Of a stretch of 64,000 nucleotides of DNA, positions 9,794 through 19,523 are shown piece after piece (position 1 is the stretch's first letter; each line of letters begins with the position of its first letter). The notes beneath the pieces were generated by a model, which was not told where the DNA came from, searched no databases, and saw nothing but the letters and a program-made list of their open reading frames with translations. The stretch comes from Chthonomonadia bacterium (GTDB lineage Bacteria > Armatimonadota > HRBIN16). The stretch covers positions 25,051-89,050 of the forward strand of contig JABUFA010000014.1 in assembly GCA_013314755.1 (NCBI GenBank). Reading direction: 5' to 3'. The translations under genes were made by a program, and so were the position numbers.

Positions 9794-10552
9794 TTACAGT
9801 GTCTGTCTTTCCAGTTGTGCTGTGAACTCGAGATACTGTGCCACCACATCCTTGGTGGCGCCATCCGCCATGATGTGTCCCTGGTGCAGCCAGACAACGC
9901 GCGTAGCAACCTGACGTACCTGATTCATGTCATGTGATACTAACAGAATCGTTCTCCCTTCGCGCTGGAAATCCTGTATTTTTCGCAGGCATTTATGCTG
10001 GAACGCCTCATCGCCCACCGCCAGCACCTCGTCCATCAGGATAATCTCGGGGTCGGTGTGTACGGCGACCGCAAAGCCCAGCCTTAACACCATTCCCGAA
10101 GAGTAGGCGCGTACGGGGGTGTCGATGAACTCTTCCAGCTCGGCGAAGCGCACAATGGAGGGCAGGCGTTCGGCTATCTGCTGGCGGGTAAGACCCAGGA
10201 TAATGCCGTTAAAATACACGTTTTCCAGCCCCGTCAGGTCGGGATGGAAGCCCACGCCCAGTTGCAGTAAGGGAGCCACCCGCCCGTTCACCTGCACCGT
10301 GCCCGCAGTGGGACGGATCACTCGCGCGATAATCGCCAGCAGAGTGGATTTGCCGCTGCCGTTCACCCCAATCAAGCCTACCGTCTCCCCTCGCCAGATG
10401 GTGAGGTTGACGTCGTTCAACGCCTGGTGCACCTCGATGCGCCTGCGGTAACGAAACATCGACAGCAATATCCCCTTCAGCGAGGAGTATGGTTGGTGAG
10501 ATAGACGATAGCTTTTGGAGATATGTTCCAGAAGAATGGCAGCGTCTTTCAT
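9794..10552 (-). CDS. ABC transporter ATP-binding protein, polysaccharide/teichoic-acid export type (Wzt/TagH-like)
   Basis: This 252-residue ATPase energises export of a lipid-linked glycan through the adjacent permease. Walker A is GVNGSGKST, the signature motif is YSSGM as in Wzt and TagH, Walker B is IILMDEVLAVGD, and the switch His is in LLVSHDM. The N-terminus KDAAILLEHISKSYRL followed by a conserved WRGETVGLIG is typical of the family. It lacks the extra C-terminal carbohydrate-binding domain of long Wzt proteins. The ATG at 10552 overlaps the permease stop by four bases (ATGA), so the two are translationally coupled. A longer open frame upstream of this ATG overlaps the permease and is not real. 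Confidence 0.93.
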   Translation of the reverse strand: MKDAAILLEHISKSYRLSHQPYSSLKGILLSMFRYRRRIEVHQALNDVNLTIWRGETVGLIGVNGSGKSTLLAIIARVIRPTAGTVQVNGRVAPLLQLGVGFHPDLTGLENVYFNGIILGLTRQQIAERLPSIVRFAELEEFIDTPVRAYSSGMVLRLGFAVAVHTDPEIILMDEVLAVGDEAFQHKCLRKIQDFQREGRTILLVSHDMNQVRQVATRVVWLHQGHIMADGATKDVVAQYLEFTAQLERQTL

Positions 10553-11406
10553 GGCTGTTCGGCAAACTCCCACTTGCGCTTGTTGAAGAAGGCATAGCCG
10601 AGCACAAATATCGCCACCGACACCACACATGCTACCGCCAGCAGTCCCCAGTCCATCGGCAGGGAGGCGAAGGTCTGCTTCTGCACCGCCCCCACCTGTT
10701 GCACGGTGATAGGCGGAAGGAGAATCTTGCGGTAGGCGGTCATCAGCATGGCGATGGGGTTCAGGTGGTAGACCAGGTATATCCACCGCTGCCACTCCGG
10801 CGAGGCGATCTGCGCGTGGTACACCTGCTCCGAGAAGTAGATGACGGGAACCAGATAGAACATCAGCTGCAAACCGATGCTGACGATGTACTTGGTGTCC
10901 TCGTAGAACACGTTGAGGCACGAGATAATCAGGCTGATGCCCGCAATCAGCAGTGTCTGGAACAGCACCAGCACCGGCAACAGCACCACGCTCGGCAGCA
11001 GCGGCGCCCGCACATAGCCCAGCAGATATACGAAAAACACCACCAGCGCCAGCGCAAAGTGGATCAGGTTCGCCAGCACAGCGGCAAGCGGCAGAACCTC
11101 GCGCGGGAAGTACACCTTCTTCACCAGCTGAATCTGCGCCAGCACCGACTGAGACGAATCCAGCAGGGCGGTCTGAAAGTACATCCAGGGCAGGTATGCC
11201 GCCAGCACATACGCCGAGTAGTTCGGGATGACCATGCCCATCACGCGCTTGAAGACGATGGTCAGCACCGCCACGGTCACCAGCGGCACAATCAGCGACC
11301 AGAAAAAACCGAGGTAGGAGTTCTTATAGCGCACGCGCAGCTCGCGCAGAACCAGCGTCCACAGCAGTTCACGATAACGATACAGTTCTCGCAGCTCGGC
11401 AATCAT
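10549..11406 (-). CDS. ABC-2 type permease, polysaccharide export (Wzm/TagG-like)
   Basis: This is a 285-residue inner-membrane permease of the Wzm/TagG type. The N-terminal RELYRYRELLWTLVLRELRVRYKNSYLGFFWSL-type region is the family signature (seen here as YRELLW, LRELRVRY and LGFFWSL). About six hydrophobic segments follow. Together with the coupled ATPase it should export a surface glycan such as O-antigen or a capsular chain. A TGAGGTGA ribosome binding site lies six bases before the ATG. A glycosyltransferase and a DedA protein lie just upstream on the same strand, which suits an envelope-glycan operon. Confidence 0.93.
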   Translation of the reverse strand: MIAELRELYRYRELLWTLVLRELRVRYKNSYLGFFWSLIVPLVTVAVLTIVFKRVMGMVIPNYSAYVLAAYLPWMYFQTALLDSSQSVLAQIQLVKKVYFPREVLPLAAVLANLIHFALALVVFFVYLLGYVRAPLLPSVVLLPVLVLFQTLLIAGISLIISCLNVFYEDTKYIVSIGLQLMFYLVPVIYFSEQVYHAQIASPEWQRWIYLVYHLNPIAMLMTAYRKILLPPITVQQVGAVQKQTFASLPMDWGLLAVACVVSVAIFVLGYAFFNKRKWEFAEQP

Positions 11407-11425
11407 GCGCTGTCACCTCACCCGG

Positions 11426-12061
11426 TTATTTCCTTGCTTCGCTTTCCACCGGTTCAGGCTTGAGGTGATGCCACAGCCAGAAGGCAAACCCGGCTACCAG
11501 CGCAATGCCAATAATCAGGTCTGCGCCGTGGAAGTAGTTGCGAATGTTCGCCCAGTTCTCGCCCAGCACCTTGCCCACGTATGTCAGCAGATAGCACCAG
11601 GGCACCGAACCCACGAAGGACAGTATCAGGAACGGCACAAAGGGCATCCGGCTGATGCCGGCAGGCAGGGAGATAAAGGTGCGAATGATGGGCAGTAACC
11701 GCGCGATGAACACCGCCCACATGCCCCACCGCTCGAAGAAGCGGTCGGCGGAATCTAAATCCTTGCGCCGGATGAGCAGATACCGCCCGTACTTTTCCAG
11801 AAACGGTCTTCCGCCCCATACCCCCACCCAGTAGGCAAGCGCTGAGCCAACCGCACAGCCCAGCGCGCCTGCCAGCGATGCCAGGTGAAGGTCGAAACGC
11901 CCGGTGTACACCAGATACCCAGAAAAGGGCATGATAATCTCGCTGGGAAGAGGCACGCACGCGCTCTCGATCGCCATCAGGAGCACGATGCCCGGATACC
12001 CCATCGAGGAGATAACCGCTATCACCCATTCCGCAATCGGTTTCAGTATGGTGTCTATCAA
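11426..12061 (-). CDS. DedA family membrane protein
   Basis: This 211-residue integral membrane protein has the DedA/SNARE-associated (PF09335) hallmarks: SACVPLPSEIIMPFSGYL near residue 35 and FIARLLPIIRTFISLPAG near residue 115, with about four further hydrophobic stretches. DedA proteins act in undecaprenyl-phosphate or lipid flipping, which is consistent with the neighbouring polysaccharide exporter. It starts with TTG at 12061, which overlaps the stop of the glycosyltransferase gene by four bases (TTGA), with GGGAGG five bases upstream. Confidence 0.92.
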   Translation of the reverse strand: MIDTILKPIAEWVIAVISSMGYPGIVLLMAIESACVPLPSEIIMPFSGYLVYTGRFDLHLASLAGALGCAVGSALAYWVGVWGGRPFLEKYGRYLLIRRKDLDSADRFFERWGMWAVFIARLLPIIRTFISLPAGISRMPFVPFLILSFVGSVPWCYLLTYVGKVLGENWANIRNYFHGADLIIGIALVAGFAFWLWHHLKPEPVESEARK

Positions 12062-13230
12062 CTTTGCCTCCCGGTTGTATGATGTAACGGCATGTCCTCC
12101 TGCACGCGCCGATACACTTCCAGCATCTGTTGCGCCATCTGCGATGGACTCAGGCGGGGGGCGTTTAGTGCGTTGTGGCTCATCTGCTGATGCAAAGCAC
12201 CGTCTTTCAGCAACCGCACCACCGCCTGGGCGAACGCCTGTACCTCATTGGGCACCAGCAGCCCGTCCACCCCATCCCGCACCGATTCGGACGCACCGCC
12301 CTCGTTGACTACCACGCAGGGCAGACCGTGCGCCTGTGCTTCCCAGAGCACCAGCCCCTGCGTTTCGGTTATCGAGGGAAACACGAACAGGTCTGCCGCC
12401 GAGTACACCGCGCCGATTTGCTCGTGTGGAACCCTGCCCTGCAGGCGCACCGCGTCGATCAACCCCATCCGCCGAATGCGCTCTCGAAGGGTTCCCTCTG
12501 CGTTTCCGCTGCCCACCAGCCACAACAGGGCATCGGGCACTTCACGCCGCACCAGCGGAAGCATCTCCACCAGCAGTTCCAGATTCTTCTCCCGCGCCAG
12601 CCTGCCTACGTACAACATAATCGGACAATCCAGAGGCAAACCATAGCGAACACGCGCCTCTCCCCGTTCCATAGGCGCAGGATGAAACTCGACCCCTGTT
12701 GGCACTACCTCCACGACAGAAGATTGTACCCCATGCTGTTGCAAATAGCTTCTGGCGAAGCGCGAGGGCACGATGGTTGCGTCCGCAAGGCGATAGAACC
12801 GGCGCAGGTGCCACCAGAGCAGGCGACGCAACGCCCAGACGGGAGCTATCGGCACATAGTGCAGGTAACGGTCGTACAGCGTGTGGTAATGCGCCACCAC
12901 CGGAACGCCATACCGCCTGCCCATGCGCAAGCCGATGACCCCCAGCAGGAAGGGAATCTGGACGTGAATCACATCCGGGCGGTTCTCGCGAAAAAAGCGA
13001 TGGAGCTGGGGCAGAGGGCGCGGCTGAGGCAGGGGATAGTCGGGCGCGGTGAACCAGGTGAACGCGGGCAGCCGAAGGACATCCTCCTCGGGCAGTGCTT
13101 GCGGGTGGCGTGCGGTCACCACTGTTACCCGGTGTCCTTGTGCCTGCAGTTCGGCACGCAGGGTCTTTACCGCCACCGCCACGCCGTTGGTCACCGGAGG
13201 ATATGATTCCGAGAAGACAGCGAGATGCAC
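12058..13230 (-). CDS. GT4-family glycosyltransferase
   Basis: This 390-residue GT-B glycosyltransferase starts MHLAVFSESYPPVTNGVAV, the usual N-terminal nucleotide-sugar fold of family GT4. It contains HYHTLYDRY, the donor-site region LYVGRLAREKNLELLVEM, and the EX7E motif in ETQGLVLWEAQAHG. Similar enzymes make glycolipids such as mannosylated or glucosylated diacylglycerol, but the substrate cannot be read from sequence. It is coupled to the DedA gene downstream and lies six bases after the HTH-protein gene. Confidence 0.92.
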   Translation of the reverse strand: MHLAVFSESYPPVTNGVAVAVKTLRAELQAQGHRVTVVTARHPQALPEEDVLRLPAFTWFTAPDYPLPQPRPLPQLHRFFRENRPDVIHVQIPFLLGVIGLRMGRRYGVPVVAHYHTLYDRYLHYVPIAPVWALRRLLWWHLRRFYRLADATIVPSRFARSYLQQHGVQSSVVEVVPTGVEFHPAPMERGEARVRYGLPLDCPIMLYVGRLAREKNLELLVEMLPLVRREVPDALLWLVGSGNAEGTLRERIRRMGLIDAVRLQGRVPHEQIGAVYSAADLFVFPSITETQGLVLWEAQAHGLPCVVVNEGGASESVRDGVDGLLVPNEVQAFAQAVVRLLKDGALHQQMSHNALNAPRLSPSQMAQQMLEVYRRVQEDMPLHHTTGRQS

Positions 13231-13236
13231 GGTGCT

Positions 13237-14127
13237 TTACCGTTTCCGCCGACGGGCTTCCTGTGCCTGCTGGCGCGCCTCCAGAAAGGCGATAACATCT
13301 GACAGGCGAAACCGCCGCTGATTGCCAGGCGTGCGATAGTGGTTCAACAGACCGCGCTCGGTGTAGCGACGCACGGTGGTGGGACATACCCCCAGCAGGC
13401 GAGCGGTGTCCTCTAACGTCAGCGAGGGGTTCAGCAGTCGCTCCACCAGCTCCTGGCGGCTCTCCTTGAACCGTCGGTCATAGTAGCGCTGGGTAACCTC
13501 GTCATCGCCCATCTCCACCAGCAGGCGCACATGCTTGGGCACACGCTTCCACAGCTCTTCAATGGACTGGGGCGGCGGCACCGGGCGCACACTGCGGGTG
13601 TAGGGTGCTCGGCGCGTTGCCTTTGCGCGTGCGGGGCGCTCATCCCTCGTTTGGCTCTCCTCAGCCGGTGCCTCCTCAGCGGGAGGTTCGGCAGCGCTCT
13701 CCACCTCCTCCGCAATAGGCTCGCTCACCGACGGAGCAGGTGGCTCCGGCTCTGCCTGGACGTGCTCCACGCTCTGCTTCTGCTCGGCGGGCGACGGCTG
13801 AGGTTCGGCTGTTGGTTCGCTGGCAGCGCGGCGAAGCGTGAAGATGTACTCCGCCGGGTCGGGCACGGGCGTTTCGGTAATCTGCACGCGCTCCAGCGGC
13901 GGCTGGACACCTGCCGAACGCTCCCCCGGTGGTTCCACTGGTCGCCGGGGCTGAACGGGAAGCGTCGCTATCCTTTCGCTGACCGATGCCGACGACGTGG
14001 GCGGTGGGCTTACCTCCCTCTGGGCAGGCGGCTCAGATTCCTTCTTCTCTTCTCTCTTCTCCCTTTCAGCCTTTTCATCCACATATTGCTGTTCCAGATA
14101 CTTGAACCAGTCCTCTAAGGTTCTCAC
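13237..14127 (-). CDS. MerR/excisionase-like helix-turn-helix protein with long Pro/Glu-rich linker
   Basis: Only the C-terminal 60 residues are an evident domain. These are LTLEDTARLLGVCPTTVRRY followed by TERGLLNHYRTPGNQRRFRLSDVIAFLEARQ, a MerR/excisionase-type winged helix. The N-terminus DWFKYLEQQYVDEKAEREKREEKKE looks like a charged helix. Between them are about 150 residues rich in Pro, Glu and Ala, probably disordered. A conserved-looking stretch, WKRVPKHVRLLVEMGDDEVTQRYYDRRF, precedes the HTH. It may regulate the downstream envelope genes or act as a DNA-bound scaffold. Start is GTG at 14127 with GGGGGATG upstream. Confidence 0.8.
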   Translation of the reverse strand: MRTLEDWFKYLEQQYVDEKAEREKREEKKESEPPAQREVSPPPTSSASVSERIATLPVQPRRPVEPPGERSAGVQPPLERVQITETPVPDPAEYIFTLRRAASEPTAEPQPSPAEQKQSVEHVQAEPEPPAPSVSEPIAEEVESAAEPPAEEAPAEESQTRDERPARAKATRRAPYTRSVRPVPPPQSIEELWKRVPKHVRLLVEMGDDEVTQRYYDRRFKESRQELVERLLNPSLTLEDTARLLGVCPTTVRRYTERGLLNHYRTPGNQRRFRLSDVIAFLEARQQAQEARRRKR

Positions 14128-14139
14128 GGCTTCATCCCC

Positions 14140-15174
14140 CTAAAGTATCAACATAGCATCTCCGAAGCTGAGGAAACGATAGCCCAGCGCGATAGCCTCG
14201 CGATAGGCAGACAGAACTCGCTCTTTGCCCGCAAAGGCGCAGGTGAGCAACAACGGCGTAGAGCCGGGCTGATGGAAGTTGGTGACCAGTGCCTCCACCA
14301 CCTGAAACTGAAATCCGGGCAGGATGAACAGCTCGGTACTGCCCGATTGCGCTTTCACCTGTCGCCTGCCCACCGCCGCACTCTCCAAAGCCCGTACGCT
14401 GGTGGTGCCAACCGCGATGATTCGACCCGTAGTGCTGTTGATGGCTTCGGCGGACTCCTCTGAGATGGTGTACCATTCGGGGTGCAGGCGTCCCTGCGCC
14501 AGCATTTCGGGTTCGGGATGGCGGAAGGTGGCGATGCCGACATGCAGGGTGATGGTGACGATACGCACACCCATCTCGCGGATGCGCTGGAGCAGTTCGG
14601 GTGTGAAATGCAGTCCGGCGGTTGGCGCGGCGGCGGAGCCGTTTACCGCGGCGTACACCGTTTGATAACGCTCTTCGTTCTCCAGCTTGCGCCGGATGTA
14701 GGGCGGTAAGGGGATTTCACCCAGCGGTTGGCGGTGTACGGCGTCGGGGTCTTCGAATCGCAGGAGGCGCATCCCCTGAGGCAGGCAGGCAATGACCTCT
14801 GCCTTCAGGATTCCCTCCAGAATGACCTGAGCGCCTGTGAGCAATCGCCTGCCCGGGCGCACCAGCGCTTCCCAAACGCCATCTTCCACCTCACGCAGGA
14901 GCAGAGCCTCTACCTGTGCGCCGGTTGTTTTGACGCCGCGCAGGCGACGGGCACTCACACGCGAGTTGTTCAGCACCAGCGTGTCGCCGGGCTGGAGGTA
15001 CTCTACGATGTCGCGGAAGATGCGGTGTTCGCACCGACCGGAATCGCGATGGAGCACCAGCAGGCGTGAACTGTCGCGGGGTTCCACCGGTTGCTGGGCG
15101 ATGCGCTCCTCTGGCAGGTCGTAATGGTATTCTTCCAGTAGCCGTGCCGCTTGCTCTATCGTCTGCTCAACCAT
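14140..15174 (-). CDS. queA: S-adenosylmethionine:tRNA ribosyltransferase-isomerase
   Basis: QueA transfers and isomerises the ribosyl part of SAM onto preQ1 in tRNA to make epoxyqueuosine. The 344-residue product shows YDLPEERIAQQPVEPRDSSR, LVLNNSRVSARRL, the SAM-binding region YAAVNGSAAAPTAGLHFT, LHVGIATFRHP and the C-terminal FHQPGSTPLLL, all family signatures. The ATG at 15174 is chosen; a GTG four codons earlier is possible. The start lies inside the end of the DUF2905 gene (19-base overlap), so the two are co-translated. No preQ1 riboswitch was recognised upstream. Confidence 0.96.
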   Translation of the reverse strand: MVEQTIEQAARLLEEYHYDLPEERIAQQPVEPRDSSRLLVLHRDSGRCEHRIFRDIVEYLQPGDTLVLNNSRVSARRLRGVKTTGAQVEALLLREVEDGVWEALVRPGRRLLTGAQVILEGILKAEVIACLPQGMRLLRFEDPDAVHRQPLGEIPLPPYIRRKLENEERYQTVYAAVNGSAAAPTAGLHFTPELLQRIREMGVRIVTITLHVGIATFRHPEPEMLAQGRLHPEWYTISEESAEAINSTTGRIIAVGTTSVRALESAAVGRRQVKAQSGSTELFILPGFQFQVVEALVTNFHQPGSTPLLLTCAFAGKERVLSAYREAIALGYRFLSFGDAMLIL

Positions 15175-15392
15175 CCAATCACCCACAGGATTACTGTCAG
15201 CAGGATGCTCAGGGCGATGCTGGTTCCCAGGAAGACGCCGACGGTGAAATTGCCCTTACGCCACACGAAGTCACCGGGTAACAGACCACCCCCGCGCGTG
15301 CCGGTGAACCGCTCCATCGCCCACAACAGCGCACCGAACAGCACCAGCATCGCGCCAAACAGGATAAGCGTCTTGCCCAGCGAACCCAACAT
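15156..15392 (-). CDS. DUF2905 family small membrane protein
   Basis: This is a 78-residue protein with two transmembrane helices. It begins MLGSLGKTLILFGAMLVLFG, then LLPGDFVWRKGNFT, the hallmark of DUF2905, and ends in a second hydrophobic helix. Its function is unknown; family members often lie beside queA or ruvB, as here. I chose the ATG at 15392 because GGAGGAAAG lies eight bases upstream. An earlier in-frame ATG would add 14 residues with no support. Confidence 0.88.
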   Translation of the reverse strand: MLGSLGKTLILFGAMLVLFGALLWAMERFTGTRGGGLLPGDFVWRKGNFTVGVFLGTSIALSILLTVILWVIGWLSRR

Positions 15393-15486
15393 CCCGTGCT
15401 CTTTCCTCCGCACACAAATTGTACAGGTTTGCATGGGCGATTGTCAACAGAAATCCTGTGTGAAAGGCGAACCTGCTGGTGAGCGA

Positions 15487-15606
15487 CCCCTCTCCCGACC
15501 TCTCCCCGCGTTGGAAAGAGCCAGGAGAGGGGATTCCCTCCCCGCCTGCGGGGAGGTCAGTTGGGGCTGTCGCATGCTGAAGAAGGGCAACCACAGGGGG
15601 TTGCCC
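15487..15606. repeat. Palindromic intergenic repeat cluster (copy 1)
   Basis: The 270-base gap before the PhoPQ-type gene holds three inverted repeats: CCCCTCTCC/GGAGAGGGG (15487-15495 and 15524-15532), CCTCCCCGC/GCGGGGAGG with a two-base loop (15537-15556), and a 22-base hairpin GGGCAACC/GGTTGCCC (15585-15606). The last recurs identically at 19524-19545, and the CTCTCCCCGCG module recurs at 19571-19595. This looks like a mosaic of REP-like elements. The stable hairpins could also end or slow transcription. Confidence 0.7.
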
Positions 15607-15662
15607 AACAAACGGTTCACCCAGAACCAGCTTCGCCGGAGAACGAGCCTTCCTCCCACACG

Positions 15663-16943
15663 CTACCGTGTGAGGACCACCGGCACGGTGCAGGCGTTCA
15701 GCGTCCTGCCCTTCACGTCCACCTGTGCATCCGCAATAACCGCGATGGTGCCGTTCTCCGGCAGGTTGATTTCGGCAACGTATTTCCCGTTGCCTGAAGA
15801 TTTGGCATCTACCGCCTGCCAGCGCGAATTGCGCAGGTCCTTGCTGGGCGACTGGGCGTACCAGACCTGTACCCCAATCACCGGGCTTTTCGTGGTGACC
15901 GTTACCGTGACCTTGTTACCGGTGCGCTTCACGTCCGCGCTCACCTGCGGAAGGGGCTTCTTGTCCACCACCAGCGAGTAGAACGCCACCATGTTGGTAA
16001 TCACCCGGGTAATCCCTTCCTGCAGGCTGTGCCCCGCGTTGGGGATATACAGAAGCATCTTCTCGCCGGGCAGGTCGTTGAAGTAGAACTTCGCCGCATC
16101 TATCACCCAGTAGCGGTCATTGGTGCCGTTGACAATCATCTTGGGCATCTTGAACCGCTCGCGGTAGGAATAGGGGTCCACAATGGCGGTCAGCGTTTGC
16201 CCTTCCGTGGACGTCAGCATCTCAGTTAGCCCCTTGGTCGAGTAGTCCGCAATCATCTCGCTGTAAGTTCCCCATGTCTGCACCTGATGGGGCAACTGCT
16301 TGGGGAAGTTGAGGATATCGAACACCATCGGGGCGATGGCGCGTACCCGTTTATCTACCGCGGCGGTCAGCCACGTAGTCCATCCGCGTTTCGATCCGCC
16401 CGTCACCAGAAACTCCTTTACGTCCACGTTCCACTGCTTTTTCGCCACCTCCTGCACGGCGGTCATCGCCTTCACCGCGCTTTTGGTCATGGGCAGGAGG
16501 GCAGGCCACGTCTTATCGCCCGATTTGGCGAACTCCATGAAGGTATACGAGATGAGGGCGTCTTCGCTTAAGCCGTTGAACAGCGGCTGATTGGGGACAT
16601 CGTTCAGGATGGTGCAGATGGTGCCGGCATCGTTCGCCACGGAAGCAAACGCCCCGATTTCCGCCATCCCACTGCTCCCTGTGATGTACAGCACGCCCAC
16701 GTCCGGCGTTTTCACCTGCGCAGGTTTGATGATATACACCCGGTGCGTCCACACGATATCGCGCCACTTCTGGGAGGTCAGGCGGACCTCCAGGATGGTG
16801 GTGGCGCCCATCTCCCGGGTGTTCACAATCTCCCATTTGTACATCCCATCGTCGGCGGCGACGTAATCGTCCAGAGGACCTGCCGTCGCCACCAGCGACA
16901 TCAGTCCGAAAAGCGCGAGCACACAGAACAGGCGTTTCATCAT
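15663..16943 (-). CDS. Secreted PhoPQ-activated pathogenicity-related (PqaA-like) alpha/beta-hydrolase
   Basis: This 426-residue protein belongs to the PhoPQ_related family (PF10142). It has a signal peptide (MMKRLFCVLALFGLMSLVATAG). The body contains YITGSSGMAE, and LVTGGSKRGWTTWLTAAVD, which resembles the nucleophile elbow with Ser in GGSKRG. NGTNDRYWVIDAAKFYF and IPNAGHSLQ hold the likely acid and His of an alpha/beta-hydrolase triad. The substrate is unknown; copies occur in polysaccharide-utilisation clusters, as here. RBS GGGAGGAG is seven bases before the first of two ATGs. It ends a long minus-strand carbohydrate operon, 125 bases after the GH140-like gene. Confidence 0.88.
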   Translation of the reverse strand: MMKRLFCVLALFGLMSLVATAGPLDDYVAADDGMYKWEIVNTREMGATTILEVRLTSQKWRDIVWTHRVYIIKPAQVKTPDVGVLYITGSSGMAEIGAFASVANDAGTICTILNDVPNQPLFNGLSEDALISYTFMEFAKSGDKTWPALLPMTKSAVKAMTAVQEVAKKQWNVDVKEFLVTGGSKRGWTTWLTAAVDKRVRAIAPMVFDILNFPKQLPHQVQTWGTYSEMIADYSTKGLTEMLTSTEGQTLTAIVDPYSYRERFKMPKMIVNGTNDRYWVIDAAKFYFNDLPGEKMLLYIPNAGHSLQEGITRVITNMVAFYSLVVDKKPLPQVSADVKRTGNKVTVTVTTKSPVIGVQVWYAQSPSKDLRNSRWQAVDAKSSGNGKYVAEINLPENGTIAVIADAQVDVKGRTLNACTVPVVLTR

Positions 16944-17068
16944 GATTTATCTCCTCCCTCTGGATTCGGTTTCCCTCTGATGGACGTTTCGCCCCCCGCT
17001 GGAGTTTCACCTGTTTGGCGAAGCCCGCGTCAGGAGTGTCCGCTCGGTCGGTCTGAGCACAACGCCAA

Positions 17069-18373
17069 TTACACTCTTCTGCCGGGCGGTGGAAACTTTC
17101 TGCTTTGCTCGTCCAGCACCAGCACCCAGTCCCCGCCATCGCTGGCGGGAGGCGGCAGAAACTCCTGAATACCTTTCGTGGCGAACGTGCCAATCCGCTT
17201 CGCCTTACCCGTGCGTGGGTCAAACCACCACGCTACCGCCTGCCTGCCGGCTATTCGGTCCATGTGTATCCGCACCGGCTTTACCCGTGGCACGTAGACC
17301 ATGACATAGCTTCCTTCGCTACAGCGTGTTGCGCAGATATGTTCGCCACCCTCTCCCGCTTCACAGGCAAGCACGCTCCCGTCGGGAATGCGTGTTAGGA
17401 ACGGACGCGACATCAGCAGGTTTCGCACCAGCGGGACCTGAGCGGAGCCGGGCAGCTTCAGGGACTCGTACCAGGGCTGTCTGGCGTGAATAACCGGCGT
17501 GCGTCCGGGCGCCCACATTTGCCAGATGTTGTTACAGCCGTAGGTGTGACCATGTGCCCCCGCAAACAGCGCCCAATAGGCAAACTTGCGCACGTCGTAC
17601 GCCTGCAGATAGCCGTTCTTCGGATCAAAATCCGAAGGAATATCCTCGTAACCGGGTTCCCCATCCATGCAGGGCTTCACCGGGGTGCGCGCATAGTCTG
17701 AAGCAATCCTCCGCCAGTTGTCGCGGTTAAAGGCGTGCCCCGATTGCAGCATGTTGAAATCCAGCCAGTCATCATGGTGGAAGAACTCGGCGCTGGAATG
17801 CCCGCCCCAGGGATGGTACGTGATGAGCTGCGAATGCCCAACCTCCGAACGGATGCCCTTCGCCATCGCGCGGATGATGGCAAAATGTTCGTCGCTCTCG
17901 GGACAGCGGTCTCCTCCCAGGATCCAGATGATGTTGTGCCTCTTGTAACGCCGGGCAATCCATGCGCCGTACTGTCGGGCGTTTTCAGGGTTAAAGATGC
18001 GCGGACCAACGCCCCATTTGGGATGCCACTTATCGCCCCACGTTGGCAACATGCCGATGTACAGCCCCAGGCGGTTGGCAGTCTCCACAACGAAATCCAC
18101 ATGCTCCCAGTAAGGCTCATTCGGGCGAGTGGGGTCATCCCCGATCAGGGGAGTATGCCCGTAAGGGTTGGGAGTATGCAAGCCGTCCAGCTCTGCCAGC
18201 GCTACCGCCTGTATCACGGTGAACCCTTCTGCGGAGCGATCCTTCAGATAGCGTTCCGCCTCTTCGCGGTTCAGACGGTGGAACAGCTCCCATGCCGTGT
18301 CGCCCATGTAGAAGAAAGGCTTACCGTCGTCGTGTATCAGAAAACGACGGTTGTCGCTTACGGTTAAGCTCAT
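17069..18373 (-). CDS. DUF4038 / GH140-like glycoside hydrolase
   Basis: This 434-residue protein has a TIM-barrel domain of the DUF4038/GH140 type: [24 protein letters not shown], then [23 protein letters not shown] and [13 protein letters not shown]. The C-terminal portion (from about residue 340) matches the small beta-sandwich that usually follows (PF12904). Characterised GH140 enzymes are apiosidases acting on rhamnogalacturonan-II; that specificity is inference here. The N-terminus lacks a signal peptide, so it probably acts in the cytoplasm on imported oligosaccharides. The ATG at 18373 overlaps the aldo/keto reductase stop by four bases (ATGA). Confidence 0.85.
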   Translation of the reverse strand: MSLTVSDNRRFLIHDDGKPFFYMGDTAWELFHRLNREEAERYLKDRSAEGFTVIQAVALAELDGLHTPNPYGHTPLIGDDPTRPNEPYWEHVDFVVETANRLGLYIGMLPTWGDKWHPKWGVGPRIFNPENARQYGAWIARRYKRHNIIWILGGDRCPESDEHFAIIRAMAKGIRSEVGHSQLITYHPWGGHSSAEFFHHDDWLDFNMLQSGHAFNRDNWRRIASDYARTPVKPCMDGEPGYEDIPSDFDPKNGYLQAYDVRKFAYWALFAGAHGHTYGCNNIWQMWAPGRTPVIHARQPWYESLKLPGSAQVPLVRNLLMSRPFLTRIPDGSVLACEAGEGGEHICATRCSEGSYVMVYVPRVKPVRIHMDRIAGRQAVAWWFDPRTGKAKRIGTFATKGIQEFLPPPASDGGDWVLVLDEQSRKFPPPGRRV

Positions 18374-19341
18374 GCCGGTCCCTCCTGTCGTCTGTTTCCA
18401 CGCGCCAGCCACTCGACCTGCTGTGCGCTCAGGGAAACCTCCACAGCGCGCATACACTCCCTGAGATGCTCCAGATTACCGGTAGCGAAGATGGGTATCA
18501 CGGCGGGTTTCTGGTGCAACAGCCATGCCAGCGCAACCTGCGTTGGGCTTACTCCCAGCTGCTCAGCCAGCTGTCTGGCGCGTTCGCGCCGCTCGGCATT
18601 GACGGGGTTGCCAAAGCCTTCTTCGCCCTTCTGTGTGCCCGCAAAGTATCCCGACGCGGTGGCGGTATAGGCGGCAATCGGTATGCCATGCCGGGCGTAC
18701 CATTCGGCATCCTCTTCGGTCACGTAGCGCGTGGTGGGGTCGGCAGTGACCTTCCAGTTCGGTACAGCAAGGCTCCACTGCACCTGCGAGATGACGAACC
18801 CCTGCAAGCCGTTCTCGCTGGCGTAGCGGTTTGCCTGTTCGATTCGCCCGGTGCTCCAGTTGCTGGCGCCGATAGCGCGCACTCGCCCTGCCCGGATATG
18901 CTCGTTGAGCGAGTCAATCACCTCATCCACCGGCACGCGCGGGTCGTCGCGGTGCAGATAGTAGAGGTCAACCGTCTCCATCTGCAATCGCTCCAGGCTT
19001 TCCGTCAGGTCGCGCGCCACCACTTCCGGCGACATATATCCATCCGGACGGGGATAGTCAGCGCCTCCGGCAGAGTGCCCACCCTTGGTGGCGACCACCA
19101 CCTGCTCGCGCACGCCCAGCGTTCGGATGATTCTGCCCAGTTCGCGCTCGCTACAGCCCGCACCGGCAGGCGTCCAGAAGGCATAGCAATGCGCGGTGTC
19201 GATGAAGTTGCCGCCGAGATTCAAATACTCCTCCACCAGATGCACGGCGTCTTCGCCTTTCAGATATGCGCCAAGCTCGGCAGTGCCCAGGCACATGACC
19301 GAGACCTGCAGGTTCGTATGGGGTAAGGTTACACGGCGCAT
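18370..19341 (-). CDS. Aldo/keto reductase
   Basis: This 323-residue NAD(P)H-dependent oxidoreductase carries the family tetrad: Asp48 and Tyr53 in FIDTAHCY, Lys86 in VVATKGGH, and His130 in [16 protein letters not shown]-like RAIGASNWS and QVQWSL regions are also present. It is translationally coupled to the GH140-like gene downstream and probably reduces a sugar or sugar-derived aldehyde. The substrate is not deducible. Upstream lies a 413-base gap with repeats, so the downstream genes may have separate transcription. Confidence 0.93.
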   Translation of the reverse strand: MRRVTLPHTNLQVSVMCLGTAELGAYLKGEDAVHLVEEYLNLGGNFIDTAHCYAFWTPAGAGCSERELGRIIRTLGVREQVVVATKGGHSAGGADYPRPDGYMSPEVVARDLTESLERLQMETVDLYYLHRDDPRVPVDEVIDSLNEHIRAGRVRAIGASNWSTGRIEQANRYASENGLQGFVISQVQWSLAVPNWKVTADPTTRYVTEEDAEWYARHGIPIAAYTATASGYFAGTQKGEEGFGNPVNAERRERARQLAEQLGVSPTQVALAWLLHQKPAVIPIFATGNLEHLRECMRAVEVSLSAQQVEWLARGNRRQEGPA

Positions 19342-19523
19342 CGTTCCCTCCAGTAAAACGTTTAAGTTCTACGATTTCTTTTCGCAGGTCAGGTGGGTTT
19401 TCCTGCGTGCCAGATTTCCTCTCTACCGGCGGGGGCTGGTGGGGCTTTTTTAGGTGTTGTCAGCCCCCCTGTCGTCCCCCCGCGAGCAGGGGGACAATCC
19501 CTCCCCGCCTGCTGGAAATCAGA

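Noticed and set aside
10553..10921. N-terminal extension of the Wzt-like ATPase
   Set aside because: It overlaps the permease gene in another frame and has no homology; the ATGA overlap at 10549-10552 gives the natural start.
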